Shown here: positions 8,740 to 16,687 of the stretch, piece by piece
Layout of the letters: each line of letters begins with the position of its first letter
Position numbering within the stretch: the first letter of the stretch is position 1
Assembly: GCF_003946545.1 (NCBI RefSeq)
Contig: NZ_RHOA01000011.1
Location: 1 to 64,000 of the forward strand
Length of the DNA: 64,000 nt
Source: Levilactobacillus tangyuanensis
GTDB lineage: Bacteria > Bacillota > Bacilli > Lactobacillales > Lactobacillaceae
Direction of reading: 5' to 3'
The notes under the pieces: generated by a model
What the model was told of the DNA's origin: nothing
Seen by the model: only the letters and a program-made list of their open reading frames with translations
The model's database searches: none
Made by a program: the position numbers and the translations under genes

Positions 8740-10641
8740 TTAGTTAGTGGCCAATTGTTGAGTGACCGGGTTAGATTGCTTGGCAACCCGAGGCCGGTAA
8801 CGAATGAGCCGCATCGCGTTGAAGATGACGACTAGAATGGAAGCTTCGTGGACAAACATCCCACTGGCCATGTAGATGTAGCCGTAGACCAGGCCGATTA
8901 ACAGGAAGGCCACGGTTAGGATGGCAATCGTGATGTTTTCCTTCGTGTTGGCGGCGGTCTTCTTGGCTAAGCCAACCGCATGGTTCAAGGCAGTGAAGCT
9001 GGATTGCATCAGGACGACGTCGGCCGTTTCGATGGCAACGTCGGTCCCACCACCCATGGCGATGCCGATGTTAGCGGTGGCCAAGGAAGGGCTATCGTTA
9101 ATCCCGTCACCGACGAAGGCCACGTGATGACCCATGTCTTGGAACTTCTTGACGAAGGTGACCTTATCGGATGGCAAGAGGTCGGCGTGGACCTCGTCGA
9201 TGCCCAGTGATTCGGCGACGGCTTGAGCGGTGGTTTGGTTGTCACCGGTTAACATGACCAGGTGCTTGATGCCTTGGCGTTTCAGAGCGGCCAAAGCGGC
9301 AGGAACCTCATCGCGAACCGTGTCGGCCACGCCTAAGATAAAGGCTAACTTCCCTTGGTAACCGACTAAGACTGTGGATTGACCCTTGTCTTGCATGTCG
9401 TGGAGGTCACTGAGTTGGTCAGCGGATAATGTGATGTCGTGGTCCTTGAGCAAAGCGGCATTACCAACGAACAGGTCGTGGTCGTGCCATTGGCCAATCA
9501 TCCCACGACCCTTGACCGTTTCGGTTGCGATGGTCTTAGCATCGGCGGCAACGTGATTGATTAAATGAGCCGTAATGGCTTGGGCCAACGGGTGATCGGA
9601 GGTTTGTTCGACCTGGGCCACACCGGCGAGTAGGGACCGATCATCGGTATAGCTGTGAACGCTGGCAACGGTCATTTTGCCAGTCGTCAGGGTCCCCGTC
9701 TTATCGAAGACTAAGGTGTCAACCTTGGCCAGGCTGTCGACCACGTCGCCACCCTTGATGAGGATGCCGTTCTTAGCACCGTTACCAATTCCGGCAACGT
9801 TAGAAACGGGTGCACCGATAACCAGAGCGCCGGGGCAACCAAGCACCAGAACCGTGATGGCCAGCTTGAGGTCACGTGAGAAGACGAAGACCAGAATGGC
9901 AATGATTAAGACCGCTGGCGTGTAGTATTGGGCAAATTTGTCGATGAATTTTTCGGCCGGGGACTTGGTATCTTGGGCTTCTTCGACCAATTCAATAATC
10001 TTAGAGAAAGTTGTTTCGTCTCCGACCTGGGTGGCCTTAACTTGAATCATGCCGCTTTCAACCATGGCGCCGGAGTACACGCCGTCGCCGTTTCCCTTGT
10101 TAATGGGGCGGGATTCACCGGTAATGGAGGCTTCATTAACATAACCAGATCCATCGATGACTTGTCCATCGACGGGAACCTGGCCACCGGCCTTGACTAA
10201 GACGATGTTGCCTTCTTCGAGGTCATCCACGTCAACGTCTTCTGTTGTTCCATCGTCGGTCACCAGTTGGGCAGTCGTTGGGGCCATTTCGGTTAGGGAT
10301 TGAATGGCGCCCCGCGTCTTGGCGAGTGTCTTTTGTTCTAGGTAGGAACCGAAGAGAAAGAGGAAGGTCACGATCGCAGATTCCTCGAATTCACCGATGG
10401 CAAAGGCCCCGATGACGGCGATACCAACCAGAAGCTCAATGCTGAAGACCTTAGCCTTCAGTGCACTGATGGCCCGTAAGACAATGGGAGCCGCGGCAAT
10501 GATTGAGGCAATAATCCAAGCCGTGTCGGTAACGTAAGGAATTTTAGTGAACCAGGTGTTCAGGAAGCCGAAGATGATCAGGCCGGCTGACCAGAAGGTA
10601 ATGGGATTAGTGTGGGCATAAATATAACGTTGAATAGCCAT
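8740..10641 (-). CDS. Heavy-metal P1B-type ATPase with CPG motif
   Basis: 633 residues: several N-terminal membrane helices without a metal-binding HMA domain, actuator loop with TGES (174-177), membrane motif Cys269-Pro-Gly, phosphorylation site D313KTGTLT, the HP motif of metal pumps (SDHPLAQ), and the hinge GDGINDSPSLA. The family exports soft or transition metals. The usual membrane motif is CPC, SPC or CPH; here it is CPG, so the metal cannot be assigned from known classes. A GAAAGGATCG ribosome site precedes ATG 10641. The promoter carries a Crp/Fnr-type box at about -41.5, like the promoter of the metallochaperone-dps operon at 15.2 kb. Confidence 0.9.
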   Translation of the reverse strand: MAIQRYIYAHTNPITFWSAGLIIFGFLNTWFTKIPYVTDTAWIIASIIAAAPIVLRAISALKAKVFSIELLVGIAVIGAFAIGEFEESAIVTFLFLFGSYLEQKTLAKTRGAIQSLTEMAPTTAQLVTDDGTTEDVDVDDLEEGNIVLVKAGGQVPVDGQVIDGSGYVNEASITGESRPINKGNGDGVYSGAMVESGMIQVKATQVGDETTFSKIIELVEEAQDTKSPAEKFIDKFAQYYTPAVLIIAILVFVFSRDLKLAITVLVLGCPGALVIGAPVSNVAGIGNGAKNGILIKGGDVVDSLAKVDTLVFDKTGTLTTGKMTVASVHSYTDDRSLLAGVAQVEQTSDHPLAQAITAHLINHVAADAKTIATETVKGRGMIGQWHDHDLFVGNAALLKDHDITLSADQLSDLHDMQDKGQSTVLVGYQGKLAFILGVADTVRDEVPAALAALKRQGIKHLVMLTGDNQTTAQAVAESLGIDEVHADLLPSDKVTFVKKFQDMGHHVAFVGDGINDSPSLATANIGIAMGGGTDVAIETADVVLMQSSFTALNHAVGLAKKTAANTKENITIAILTVAFLLIGLVYGYIYMASGMFVHEASILVVIFNAMRLIRYRPRVAKQSNPVTQQLATN

Positions 10642-10704
10642 AAATAAACGATCCTTTCTGTGAAGTCGAATTTTTCAAGATTTGTTGTTCTTGTTGATGT
10701 TTCC

Positions 10705-10748
10705 ATTATGCCGTGGATTCAATCGGATTAACTTGATGTAAATCAAGT
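10705..10748 (-). promoter_or_regulatory. ATPase promoter with Crp/Fnr-type box
   Basis: The perfect inverted repeat ACTTGAT-GTAA-ATCAAGT (10731-10748) contains the textbook FNR/ANR site TTGAT-N4-ATCAA. On the minus strand the -10 is CATAAT (10710-10705). A start about 7 bases on puts the box centre at -41.5, the classic class II activator position. The expected -35 is non-consensus, as in activator-dependent promoters. Confidence 0.65.
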
Positions 10749-10928
10749 CCGGATAAAAAAGTCGATTTTTTTGAAAAATGTCGTCGAATCACGATAAAAG
10801 CGATCGAAAAATTGCTTAATCGAATAATTGGTATACCAGAATTAATCGTTTACTAAACTTACAATCTAATGGGGTAAAGTGATGAAAAATATCAGGAAAT
10901 TGACCATTATTTTAATTAATTTCATGGA

Positions 10929-10940
10929 TAAAACGTTTTA
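10929..10940. promoter_or_regulatory. CG-centred palindrome upstream of the glycosidase operon
   Basis: TAAAACGTTTTA is a perfect 12-base palindrome centred on CG, the core shape of LacI/CcpA-family operators. It lies about 100 bases upstream of the predicted -35. It is not a full cre match. Confidence 0.35.
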
Positions 10941-11041
10941 AAACGGTCATGTGACGGCGATGCTCATCGATCACGACTGGTGGGGATGATTCACGTTGGT
11001 GGAATGGTTGCCCCGAATGAAAGACTAGCGGGTGCGTTGAT

Positions 11042-11070
11042 TTGACAGGCTAATCTAAAATTGGTACGCT
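11042..11070 (+). promoter_or_regulatory. Glycosidase operon promoter
   Basis: TTGACA (11042-11047), a 17-base spacer, then TACGCT (11065-11070), about 50 bases before the start codon. Confidence 0.5.
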
Positions 11071-11122
11071 TCTATCTGGTGCCGAAGCAGGTGGCACGTT
11101 CTCGGACTTAATGAGGTGATTA

Positions 11123-12883
11123 GTGTTGGATAGATTAGCATTCCCAAATCCCCAGCAGATTCGTCAGGAATGGCTTGACCTGAACGGACAGTGGGATTGT
11201 TTGTTGGTTGAAAATGAAAACGATTACATAGTGCCGCCGGCGGCCGATCAATTTGACCGGCAGATCCAGGTGCCTAGCAGTCCAACCTTCCCGGTTTCCG
11301 GGTTGGACCTCACAACCTATTACCCGGTCATCTGGTATCGCCGTGAATTTGCGGCCGACTTACGGGACCAACAACGGGCCCTCTTAAACTTTGAAGCGGT
11401 CGATTACGAATGCGACATCTGGCTTAACGGCCAACATATCGGGCATCATCGCGGGGGGCATACGCCATTTACCCTCGACGTGACGAACTGGCTGGCGGCC
11501 ACCAATGAGCTAATCGTGAAGGTCGTTGACCATAATCGGACGACCCAGCCACTGGGTAAGCAAAGCTGGAAGGATCAAAACTTCCTTTGTTGGTACACGC
11601 GGACCATTGGCATTTGGCAGAATGTTTGGCTGGAATTTACCGGGGAGCATTACGTGACGAGGGTCACCGCCTTGCCAGAAATTCACCGAGCATCCCTGAA
11701 TCTGGATCTTGAGTTGGATACCCCGGCACCGGTTGAGGTCCGGGCCACCGCTCGCTATGCCGGACAGCTGGTGACAACGGCCACCGTTTCCGCTAAGAAT
11801 GGGCGAGCAAAATTCTCCCTGGATGTCAGCGATAACCAGGCTAACTTCCGGCTACATTATTGGACACCCGCGACGCCGGATCTCTATGATCTATCGTTAG
11901 AGGTCCTGGACCGTGGCCAAGTGACGGACCATATTGACAGTTATTTCGGCATGCGGGGAATCGAGACGCGGGGCCAGGATATCTTGGTTAACGATCAGCG
12001 GGTCTACCAAAAGTTAATCTTGAATCAAGGCTACGACCGACATAACGGCCTCAGTTCAACGGTTACTGGGGATGCTGCGGATATCGATAAGATTAAAGAA
12101 ATGGGCTTTAACGGTCATCGACTCCATCAGCACATTGGCAGTCATCGACTTCTGTATCTGTGTGACGCTAAAGGGTTATATACCTGGGCAGAAATGCCGA
12201 GTCCCTTTGAGTTTAGTGCCACCATGATGACGAACTTTCAAGCGGAGTTACCAGCCTTCATTGCCAAGCATATCAATCATCCGGCGGTGATCACCTATGT
12301 CTTGATGAATGAATCGTGGGGGGTCAATGAGATTGCCCATCAGCCGGCCGAACAGGCCTTTGTTGATGGACTCGTCGACCTGACCAAGGCCTACGATCCA
12401 ACCCGTTTGGTCATTGGTAACGACGGTTGGGAACAGGTGAAGACCGATGTTGCGACCGTTCACGATTATGATAATGACCCTGATCGACTGACGGCCAGCT
12501 ATCCTGACCTGACCACCACCTATCAGGGGAGCCCGTCACAAACCAGTGGCCGGCGAACTTTCTGTGACGGCTATCAAGAACAGTCGGTTCCATTTATCCT
12601 CAGTGAATACGGTGGGATTGCCTATGAAGAGGATGCTCAGTCCGATTCCTGGGGGTATGGCGACCGGATTCAATCAAAGGAGGCCGTTGTGGCCAAGATT
12701 GAGGCCTTGACCCAGGCGGTTATGGCCATTCCAAACTGCGCGGGCTTCTGTTATACGCAGCTTTCGGACGTGGAACAGGAGGTTAACGGCTTGCTGGATC
12801 ACGATCATCGCTACAAGATTGACCCGGAGCGGATTCACGCGATCTTTACAGCCGAACATCAGACAGGTTTTGTTTTTGATTAG
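11123..12883 (+). CDS. Glycoside hydrolase family 2 (beta-glucuronidase/beta-galactosidase-like)
   Basis: 586 residues with the three GH2 parts in order: N-terminal sugar-binding jelly roll (about 10-180), Ig-like domain (about 185-280) and TIM barrel. The acid/base is Glu397 in LMNESWGV and the nucleophile Glu495 in ILSEYGG. No signal peptide, so the substrate is hydrolysed inside the cell after uptake. The compact size and overall pattern are closer to UidA-like enzymes than to LacZ, but specificity is not proven. GTG 11123 and TTG 11126 are both possible starts behind AGGTG. The GPH-family transporter starts 15 bases after the stop, forming a two-gene uptake and hydrolysis operon. Confidence 0.88.
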   Translation: MLDRLAFPNPQQIRQEWLDLNGQWDCLLVENENDYIVPPAADQFDRQIQVPSSPTFPVSGLDLTTYYPVIWYRREFAADLRDQQRALLNFEAVDYECDIWLNGQHIGHHRGGHTPFTLDVTNWLAATNELIVKVVDHNRTTQPLGKQSWKDQNFLCWYTRTIGIWQNVWLEFTGEHYVTRVTALPEIHRASLNLDLELDTPAPVEVRATARYAGQLVTTATVSAKNGRAKFSLDVSDNQANFRLHYWTPATPDLYDLSLEVLDRGQVTDHIDSYFGMRGIETRGQDILVNDQRVYQKLILNQGYDRHNGLSSTVTGDAADIDKIKEMGFNGHRLHQHIGSHRLLYLCDAKGLYTWAEMPSPFEFSATMMTNFQAELPAFIAKHINHPAVITYVLMNESWGVNEIAHQPAEQAFVDGLVDLTKAYDPTRLVIGNDGWEQVKTDVATVHDYDNDPDRLTASYPDLTTTYQGSPSQTSGRRTFCDGYQEQSVPFILSEYGGIAYEEDAQSDSWGYGDRIQSKEAVVAKIEALTQAVMAIPNCAGFCYTQLSDVEQEVNGLLDHDHRYKIDPERIHAIFTAEHQTGFVFD

Positions 12884-12898
12884 TGGGGGAATAAAACG

Positions 12899-14302
12899 AT
12901 GAAGGAAAATGAGTTAACGATACCAAATGACGATGACCCAAGCCAAGTGGTCGCGCCTAGTGAATATGCCGCGTATTTCCTCTATGGCTTTGGCCAATGC
13001 TTTAGCTTCGGGGTGGTCGGTAGTTTTATCCTGATTTTCTACACGGATATTGTGGGAATTTCGTCCGTGATTGCCAGTGCCATCTTCATGATTGCCCGGC
13101 TGTGGGATGCGGTGTTTGACCCGGTTGTTTCGGGGTGGATCGATAAACACAAGACAACCACGGGAAAATTTAGGAAATACATGCGGATTGCGCCCATCTT
13201 CGTGGCGGTCTCAACGGTGACCTGTTTCATTAGTCCGGACATCAGCATGGGTGGAAAAATCATGTATGCCGGCGTGACCTATATTCTCTGGGGCACGTTG
13301 TATGCCTTCTCCGACATTCCATTCTGGTCATTGTCGACCGTTATTTCTAAAAACGGTCAGGCACGGACTAACCTGTTGACGACGGCCAATCTAGGCGTCT
13401 TCGGCGGGATCGGCATGGTCGGGTTGATTCTGCCAATGATGCTGACCTACTTCAAACAACACGGTTCACCGGCCTCTAGCTACATGATCAGTGTGGCGAT
13501 TCTGATGGTCGTTGGGTTTGTTCTGATGGAAATCGGGTATAAGTTCACCAAGGAACGGGTGGTGAGTCCCAAGGCCGAAAAGCTAACCACCAAGGATATT
13601 GTGGATTCGGTCAAGGCCAACAAGTACATGCTCCGGATTCTGCTGCTATTTTTCCTCAAGATTTTCATGGAAATGGTCAACAGTGTCATCATCTACTTCT
13701 TTACCTATAACCTCTTAAATGCCAACCTGATGAGTGTCTTCGGCTTGATTGGGACGTTCAGTGCCCTCGGGTTCTTCCTGATTCCGTTACTGACGAAACG
13801 ATTCAAGAAGCTCCATATCCTGCGGGTGCTCCTGATTACCGATGTGATTGTGCGAGTGATCTTCTTTGCCACTGGCTATCGGCACGTGGTCCCGGTCTTT
13901 ATCTTCCTGGCGATCACGCAAACCCTTTACTCGGCAACGGGGCCAATTATTTCCGCCATGTTAGCCGAAACGGTGGAATACAGTGAGGTGAAGACTGGTA
14001 AGCGGTGTGAAGCCATTGTCTTTGGTGGGCAAACCTTTGCTAGCAAGGTGGCCATCGCCGCGGCCGGTGCTTTAACCGGGTTGCTACTGTCTGGCGTTGG
14101 CTATCAGGCCAACACCACCCAATCCAGCACCACGCTCATGGGGCTCTTCGTGATTATTTCAATTTTGCCAGCGTTGGGTTCCTTGTTACGGCTCTGGGTA
14201 CTTGCCAAGTATGACTACACGGAAGACGAGTTCCATGACTGCATGAAGATCATTGAAGAACGGCGGCTGAAGGCAGAAGCCGACGAATCGTCTCAGGCTT
14301 AA
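12899..14302 (+). CDS. GPH-family sugar:cation symporter
   Basis: 467 residues, about 12 membrane helices, of the glycoside-pentoside-hexuronide:cation symporter family. Seen: the early RLWDAVFDPVVSGWIDK motif (RxxDAxxDPxxG) characteristic of GPH transporters and the later AETVEYSEVKTGKR segment. No C-terminal PTS IIA domain, unlike LacS. A GGGGGA ribosome site precedes ATG 12899. Paired with the GH2 enzyme, it probably imports the beta-glycoside or glucuronide that the enzyme cleaves. Confidence 0.9.
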   Translation: MKENELTIPNDDDPSQVVAPSEYAAYFLYGFGQCFSFGVVGSFILIFYTDIVGISSVIASAIFMIARLWDAVFDPVVSGWIDKHKTTTGKFRKYMRIAPIFVAVSTVTCFISPDISMGGKIMYAGVTYILWGTLYAFSDIPFWSLSTVISKNGQARTNLLTTANLGVFGGIGMVGLILPMMLTYFKQHGSPASSYMISVAILMVVGFVLMEIGYKFTKERVVSPKAEKLTTKDIVDSVKANKYMLRILLLFFLKIFMEMVNSVIIYFFTYNLLNANLMSVFGLIGTFSALGFFLIPLLTKRFKKLHILRVLLITDVIVRVIFFATGYRHVVPVFIFLAITQTLYSATGPIISAMLAETVEYSEVKTGKRCEAIVFGGQTFASKVAIAAAGALTGLLLSGVGYQANTTQSSTTLMGLFVIISILPALGSLLRLWVLAKYDYTEDEFHDCMKIIEERRLKAEADESSQA

Positions 14303-14317
14303 CTTAAAATTGCACGT

Positions 14318-14363
14318 CAAAAGGCCCCGGTAACTCCTCACAGAGAGTTGCCGGGACCTTTTG
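14318..14363. terminator. Bidirectional terminator
   Basis: A 19-bp stem with two wobble or mismatch positions (arms 14318-14336 and 14345-14363) separates the transporter gene from the convergent dps. Confidence 0.85.
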
Positions 14364-14375
14364 GTTTAGTTGCGG

Positions 14376-14936
14376 TTAATCTTCATCGTCATCATCGTCT
14401 TCTTCATCGAGACCGTCGCGGGCATCCTTACCTAGGAGGGCCTGAAGTTCACGGATGATATGATTATTCGTACCACGCAGATCGGTTAGGAAGCTGGCCA
14501 GGGCCGGCCGTTCTTCCTTCTCGGCGAGCTTGATAGCCCGGTCGATGAAGAGGTTGTGCGTGTCGGCATCGTGGACCAAGCCGTCGATTTGGTCTTCGGC
14601 GGCGAAGTACTTCTTGTCGCCACCCTCCTGCAACATGTTGTAGTCGTGGAATTCCTTGGTCGTGGTTGAAACGATTTCGCCTTCGTCCAGCAGCAGTTCA
14701 CCCAACGCGTCGAATTGACGCCGGTAGGTTGCGATGTAGTCGTTCAGTAGGGACCGAACGCTCACGGCCAGGGGCCCCTTAACGGACCAGCGAACTTGGT
14801 GGAACTTCACAATTGAGATGTGGAGGTTGGCCAAGATGTGGTTGGTCATGGCCCCGGCGGTTGGAACGTGGTGGTCGTGTTCGGTCTGTGCCTGTTCGGC
14901 AGCGTAGCGGTCGGCAATTGTCATGGTATCAGTCAT
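14376..14936 (-). CDS. dps: Dps-family protein with altered ferroxidase residues and acidic tail
   Basis: 186 residues of the Dps/ferritin-like fold, normally a dodecamer that oxidises and stores iron and protects DNA. The core VRWSVKGP...FDALGE aligns without gaps to the ferroxidase region of well-known Dps proteins. At the intersubunit iron ligands, however, the two His are Arg49 and Arg61 and one Asp is Asn65; only Asp76 and Glu80 are kept. The last 15 residues are nearly all Asp/Glu. So DNA shielding by ferroxidation is doubtful; metal sequestration through the acidic tail is possible. It lies 29 bases downstream of the metallochaperone gene and is co-transcribed with it. Confidence 0.88.
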   Translation of the reverse strand: MTDTMTIADRYAAEQAQTEHDHHVPTAGAMTNHILANLHISIVKFHQVRWSVKGPLAVSVRSLLNDYIATYRRQFDALGELLLDEGEIVSTTTKEFHDYNMLQEGGDKKYFAAEDQIDGLVHDADTHNLFIDRAIKLAEKEERPALASFLTDLRGTNNHIIRELQALLGKDARDGLDEEDDDDDED

Positions 14937-14965
14937 TGGATGAACTTCCTTTCGATTTTAGGGGA

Positions 14966-15193
14966 TTAGAGGGCTTTTACTTTTGAACTTTGAACGGCAT
15001 AGCCCAGGTCGGTGACCGTGGCTTCCAAGTCATCGGCGGAAATAGCACTGTCGTCGAATTCGGCCTTAACCTTGCTGGCGTTGAAGAGTACCTTGACGTT
15101 CTTCACGCCATCTTTCTTGCTAAGGGCACCTTCGATTTTGGTCATGCAAGATGGGCAGGTCAGATCGTCTAATTTCATGGTTACTTTACTCAT
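14966..15193 (-). CDS. Heavy-metal-associated domain protein (CopZ-like metallochaperone)
   Basis: 75 residues, a single ferredoxin-like HMA domain. The metal-binding loop is DLTCPSC with Cys13 and Cys16; the usual Met two positions before the first Cys is Leu. Function by family: cytosolic carriage of Cu(I) or a similar soft metal to a P-type ATPase. The ATPase at 8740-10641 lacks its own HMA domain and shares the same promoter box, so it is the obvious partner. TAAGGAGG lies before ATG 15193. First gene of the two-gene operon with dps. Confidence 0.88.
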   Translation of the reverse strand: MSKVTMKLDDLTCPSCMTKIEGALSKKDGVKNVKVLFNASKVKAEFDDSAISADDLEATVTDLGYAVQSSKVKAL

Positions 15194-15237
15194 ATTGAAA
15201 ACCTCCTTAGGTTTCGCTGGTCTTGATTACATAAGTT

Positions 15238-15282
15238 AGTATACGGGCGACCGTTGAAAAAGAACTTGACTCAGATCAAGTT
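15238..15282 (-). promoter_or_regulatory. Metallochaperone-dps promoter with Crp/Fnr-type box
   Basis: AACTTGA-N6-TCAAGTT (15263-15282), with the core TTGAC-TCAG-ATCAA, differs by one base from an ideal FNR site. The -10 on the minus strand is TATACT (15243-15238). The inferred start near 15231 places the box centre at -41.5, exactly as at the P-type ATPase promoter. Confidence 0.65.
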
Positions 15283-15312
15283 GCCCAATCTTTTTCGATA
15301 TTTTACCGGAAA

Positions 15313-15329
15313 ATGAGCAAATTGCTCAT
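15313..15329. promoter_or_regulatory. 17-bp palindrome upstream of MFS gene
   Basis: ATGAGCAA-A-TTGCTCAT is a perfect 8-1-8 inverted repeat, about 100 bases before the MFS start. It is a candidate operator for that gene and distinct from the Crp/Fnr box on the other side. Confidence 0.45.
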
Positions 15330-15431
15330 AAAACGGCGGTTTAATTGGGTTTATCGTGGGTAAGAGTTTCGGAATATTAGTAAATATGCGACAATATATA
15401 GCAGAAATAAAAAATAAGTGAGGGACGAACC

Positions 15432-16598
15432 ATGTGGAAGAAGAAAAAAGAAGTGAGTATGGCGGGGGTCGTCACCGCAACGTTACTCTTGAACGCTGCG
15501 GCCGCATGTATGTGGCCGTTGACGACCGTCTATATGCATAATCAGCTCCACCAAACCTTGGCGTTAGCCGGGGTGGCGCTGCTGGGAATGTCACTATGCA
15601 TGATTCTGGGGAATTGGCTGGGTGGCTGGTTGTTCGACCACTGGTCGCCCTTCAAGAGTGGTGTGATTGGAACCCTGTGCTCGCTGATTCCCATGGTCGG
15701 TCTGATCTTCTTTCATGGCTGGCCGGTCTTTGGCTTCATGCTCCTATTCATTGGTTTAGGGGATGGGATTGTGATGACGGTTGTGAATTCGTTCGCGGCC
15801 AACGTCAAGAGCGTGAACAGTCGGCGGGTCTTCAATTACCTCTATATTGGGATGAACCTTGGGGTAGTCCTGGGGACCTTGATGGTGGGTTATCTGATGG
15901 ACCATGGGGTGACCCTGGTCTTTACCGTAGCCAGCCTCTGTTACGCAGCTCAGCTGATCATCTTCGTGCTGGACTTCCGGGTACCGATTGAGAAGAAGAC
16001 CTACAGTCATGATCAGAAGACGGTTAAACCGGTCCAGATTAAGCTCATTTGGCTAATCAGCCTGCTGGTCTTCTGCCTGTACCTGAGTTATTCTCTCTGG
16101 GAAAGTGTGATTTCCGTGCACATGACCAACCTGGGGATTTCCTTCGAAAGATACAGTCTGCTTTGGACATTGAATGGGATTCTGATTGTCTTTGGGCAAC
16201 CGCTGGCCAACCGGATCGGGGCCAATTTCAAGTTGAGCTCGCAGATTTGGACGGGCACCGTCGTCTTTATCCTGTCCTTCTTATTGTTAGTCTTTGCGAA
16301 GAGCTACGCGACCTTTGTCTTCACCATGGTTATCCTGACACTGGGTGAGATGACCGGATTCCCCGGGATCCCGGCCTGGATTGATAACCTGGCGGGTGAT
16401 AACGACAAAGGTAAATATCAAGGAATTTATAACATGGCCATCTCGTTTGGCCGGGCCATCGGACCGTTATATGGGGGGCTACTGATCGAATACGGGAGTT
16501 ACCAATCCCTGTTCTGGTCGGTGACCGTCATTATGTTGTTGGTCCTAGCGGCCGTGATGTTCCGGAATCATCGCGATCTGCTGAAATTAAAGGAATAG
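15432..16598 (+). CDS. MFS transporter, multidrug efflux type
   Basis: 388 residues with 12 hydrophobic segments and a basic N-terminus (MWKKKKE). Seen: loop 2-3 LGNWLGGWLFDHWSPFKSG, corresponding to the GxLaDrxGrr motif A of the major facilitator superfamily, and motif-C-like glycines in helix 5. Probably a proton-driven drug or metabolite exporter; substrate unknown. It is divergent from the metallochaperone-dps operon with 238 bases between, but has its own palindrome, so shared control is not shown. Confidence 0.85.
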   Translation: MWKKKKEVSMAGVVTATLLLNAAAACMWPLTTVYMHNQLHQTLALAGVALLGMSLCMILGNWLGGWLFDHWSPFKSGVIGTLCSLIPMVGLIFFHGWPVFGFMLLFIGLGDGIVMTVVNSFAANVKSVNSRRVFNYLYIGMNLGVVLGTLMVGYLMDHGVTLVFTVASLCYAAQLIIFVLDFRVPIEKKTYSHDQKTVKPVQIKLIWLISLLVFCLYLSYSLWESVISVHMTNLGISFERYSLLWTLNGILIVFGQPLANRIGANFKLSSQIWTGTVVFILSFLLLVFAKSYATFVFTMVILTLGEMTGFPGIPAWIDNLAGDNDKGKYQGIYNMAISFGRAIGPLYGGLLIEYGSYQSLFWSVTVIMLLVLAAVMFRNHRDLLKLKE

Positions 16599-16644
16599 CC
16601 CGCGAGGCAAGCTGGCGGCAACCGTTTCGGCCATATGAACCAAA

Positions 16645-16684
16645 AAAACAGGCGTAGCGACAATCTGTCGTTACGCCTGTTTTG
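16645..16684. terminator. Bidirectional terminator
   Basis: ACAGGCGTAGCGACA pairs with TGTCGTTACGCCTGT, with T tracts on both sides. It lies between the MFS gene and the convergent nitroreductase gene. Confidence 0.85.
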
Positions 16685-16687
16685 GAT

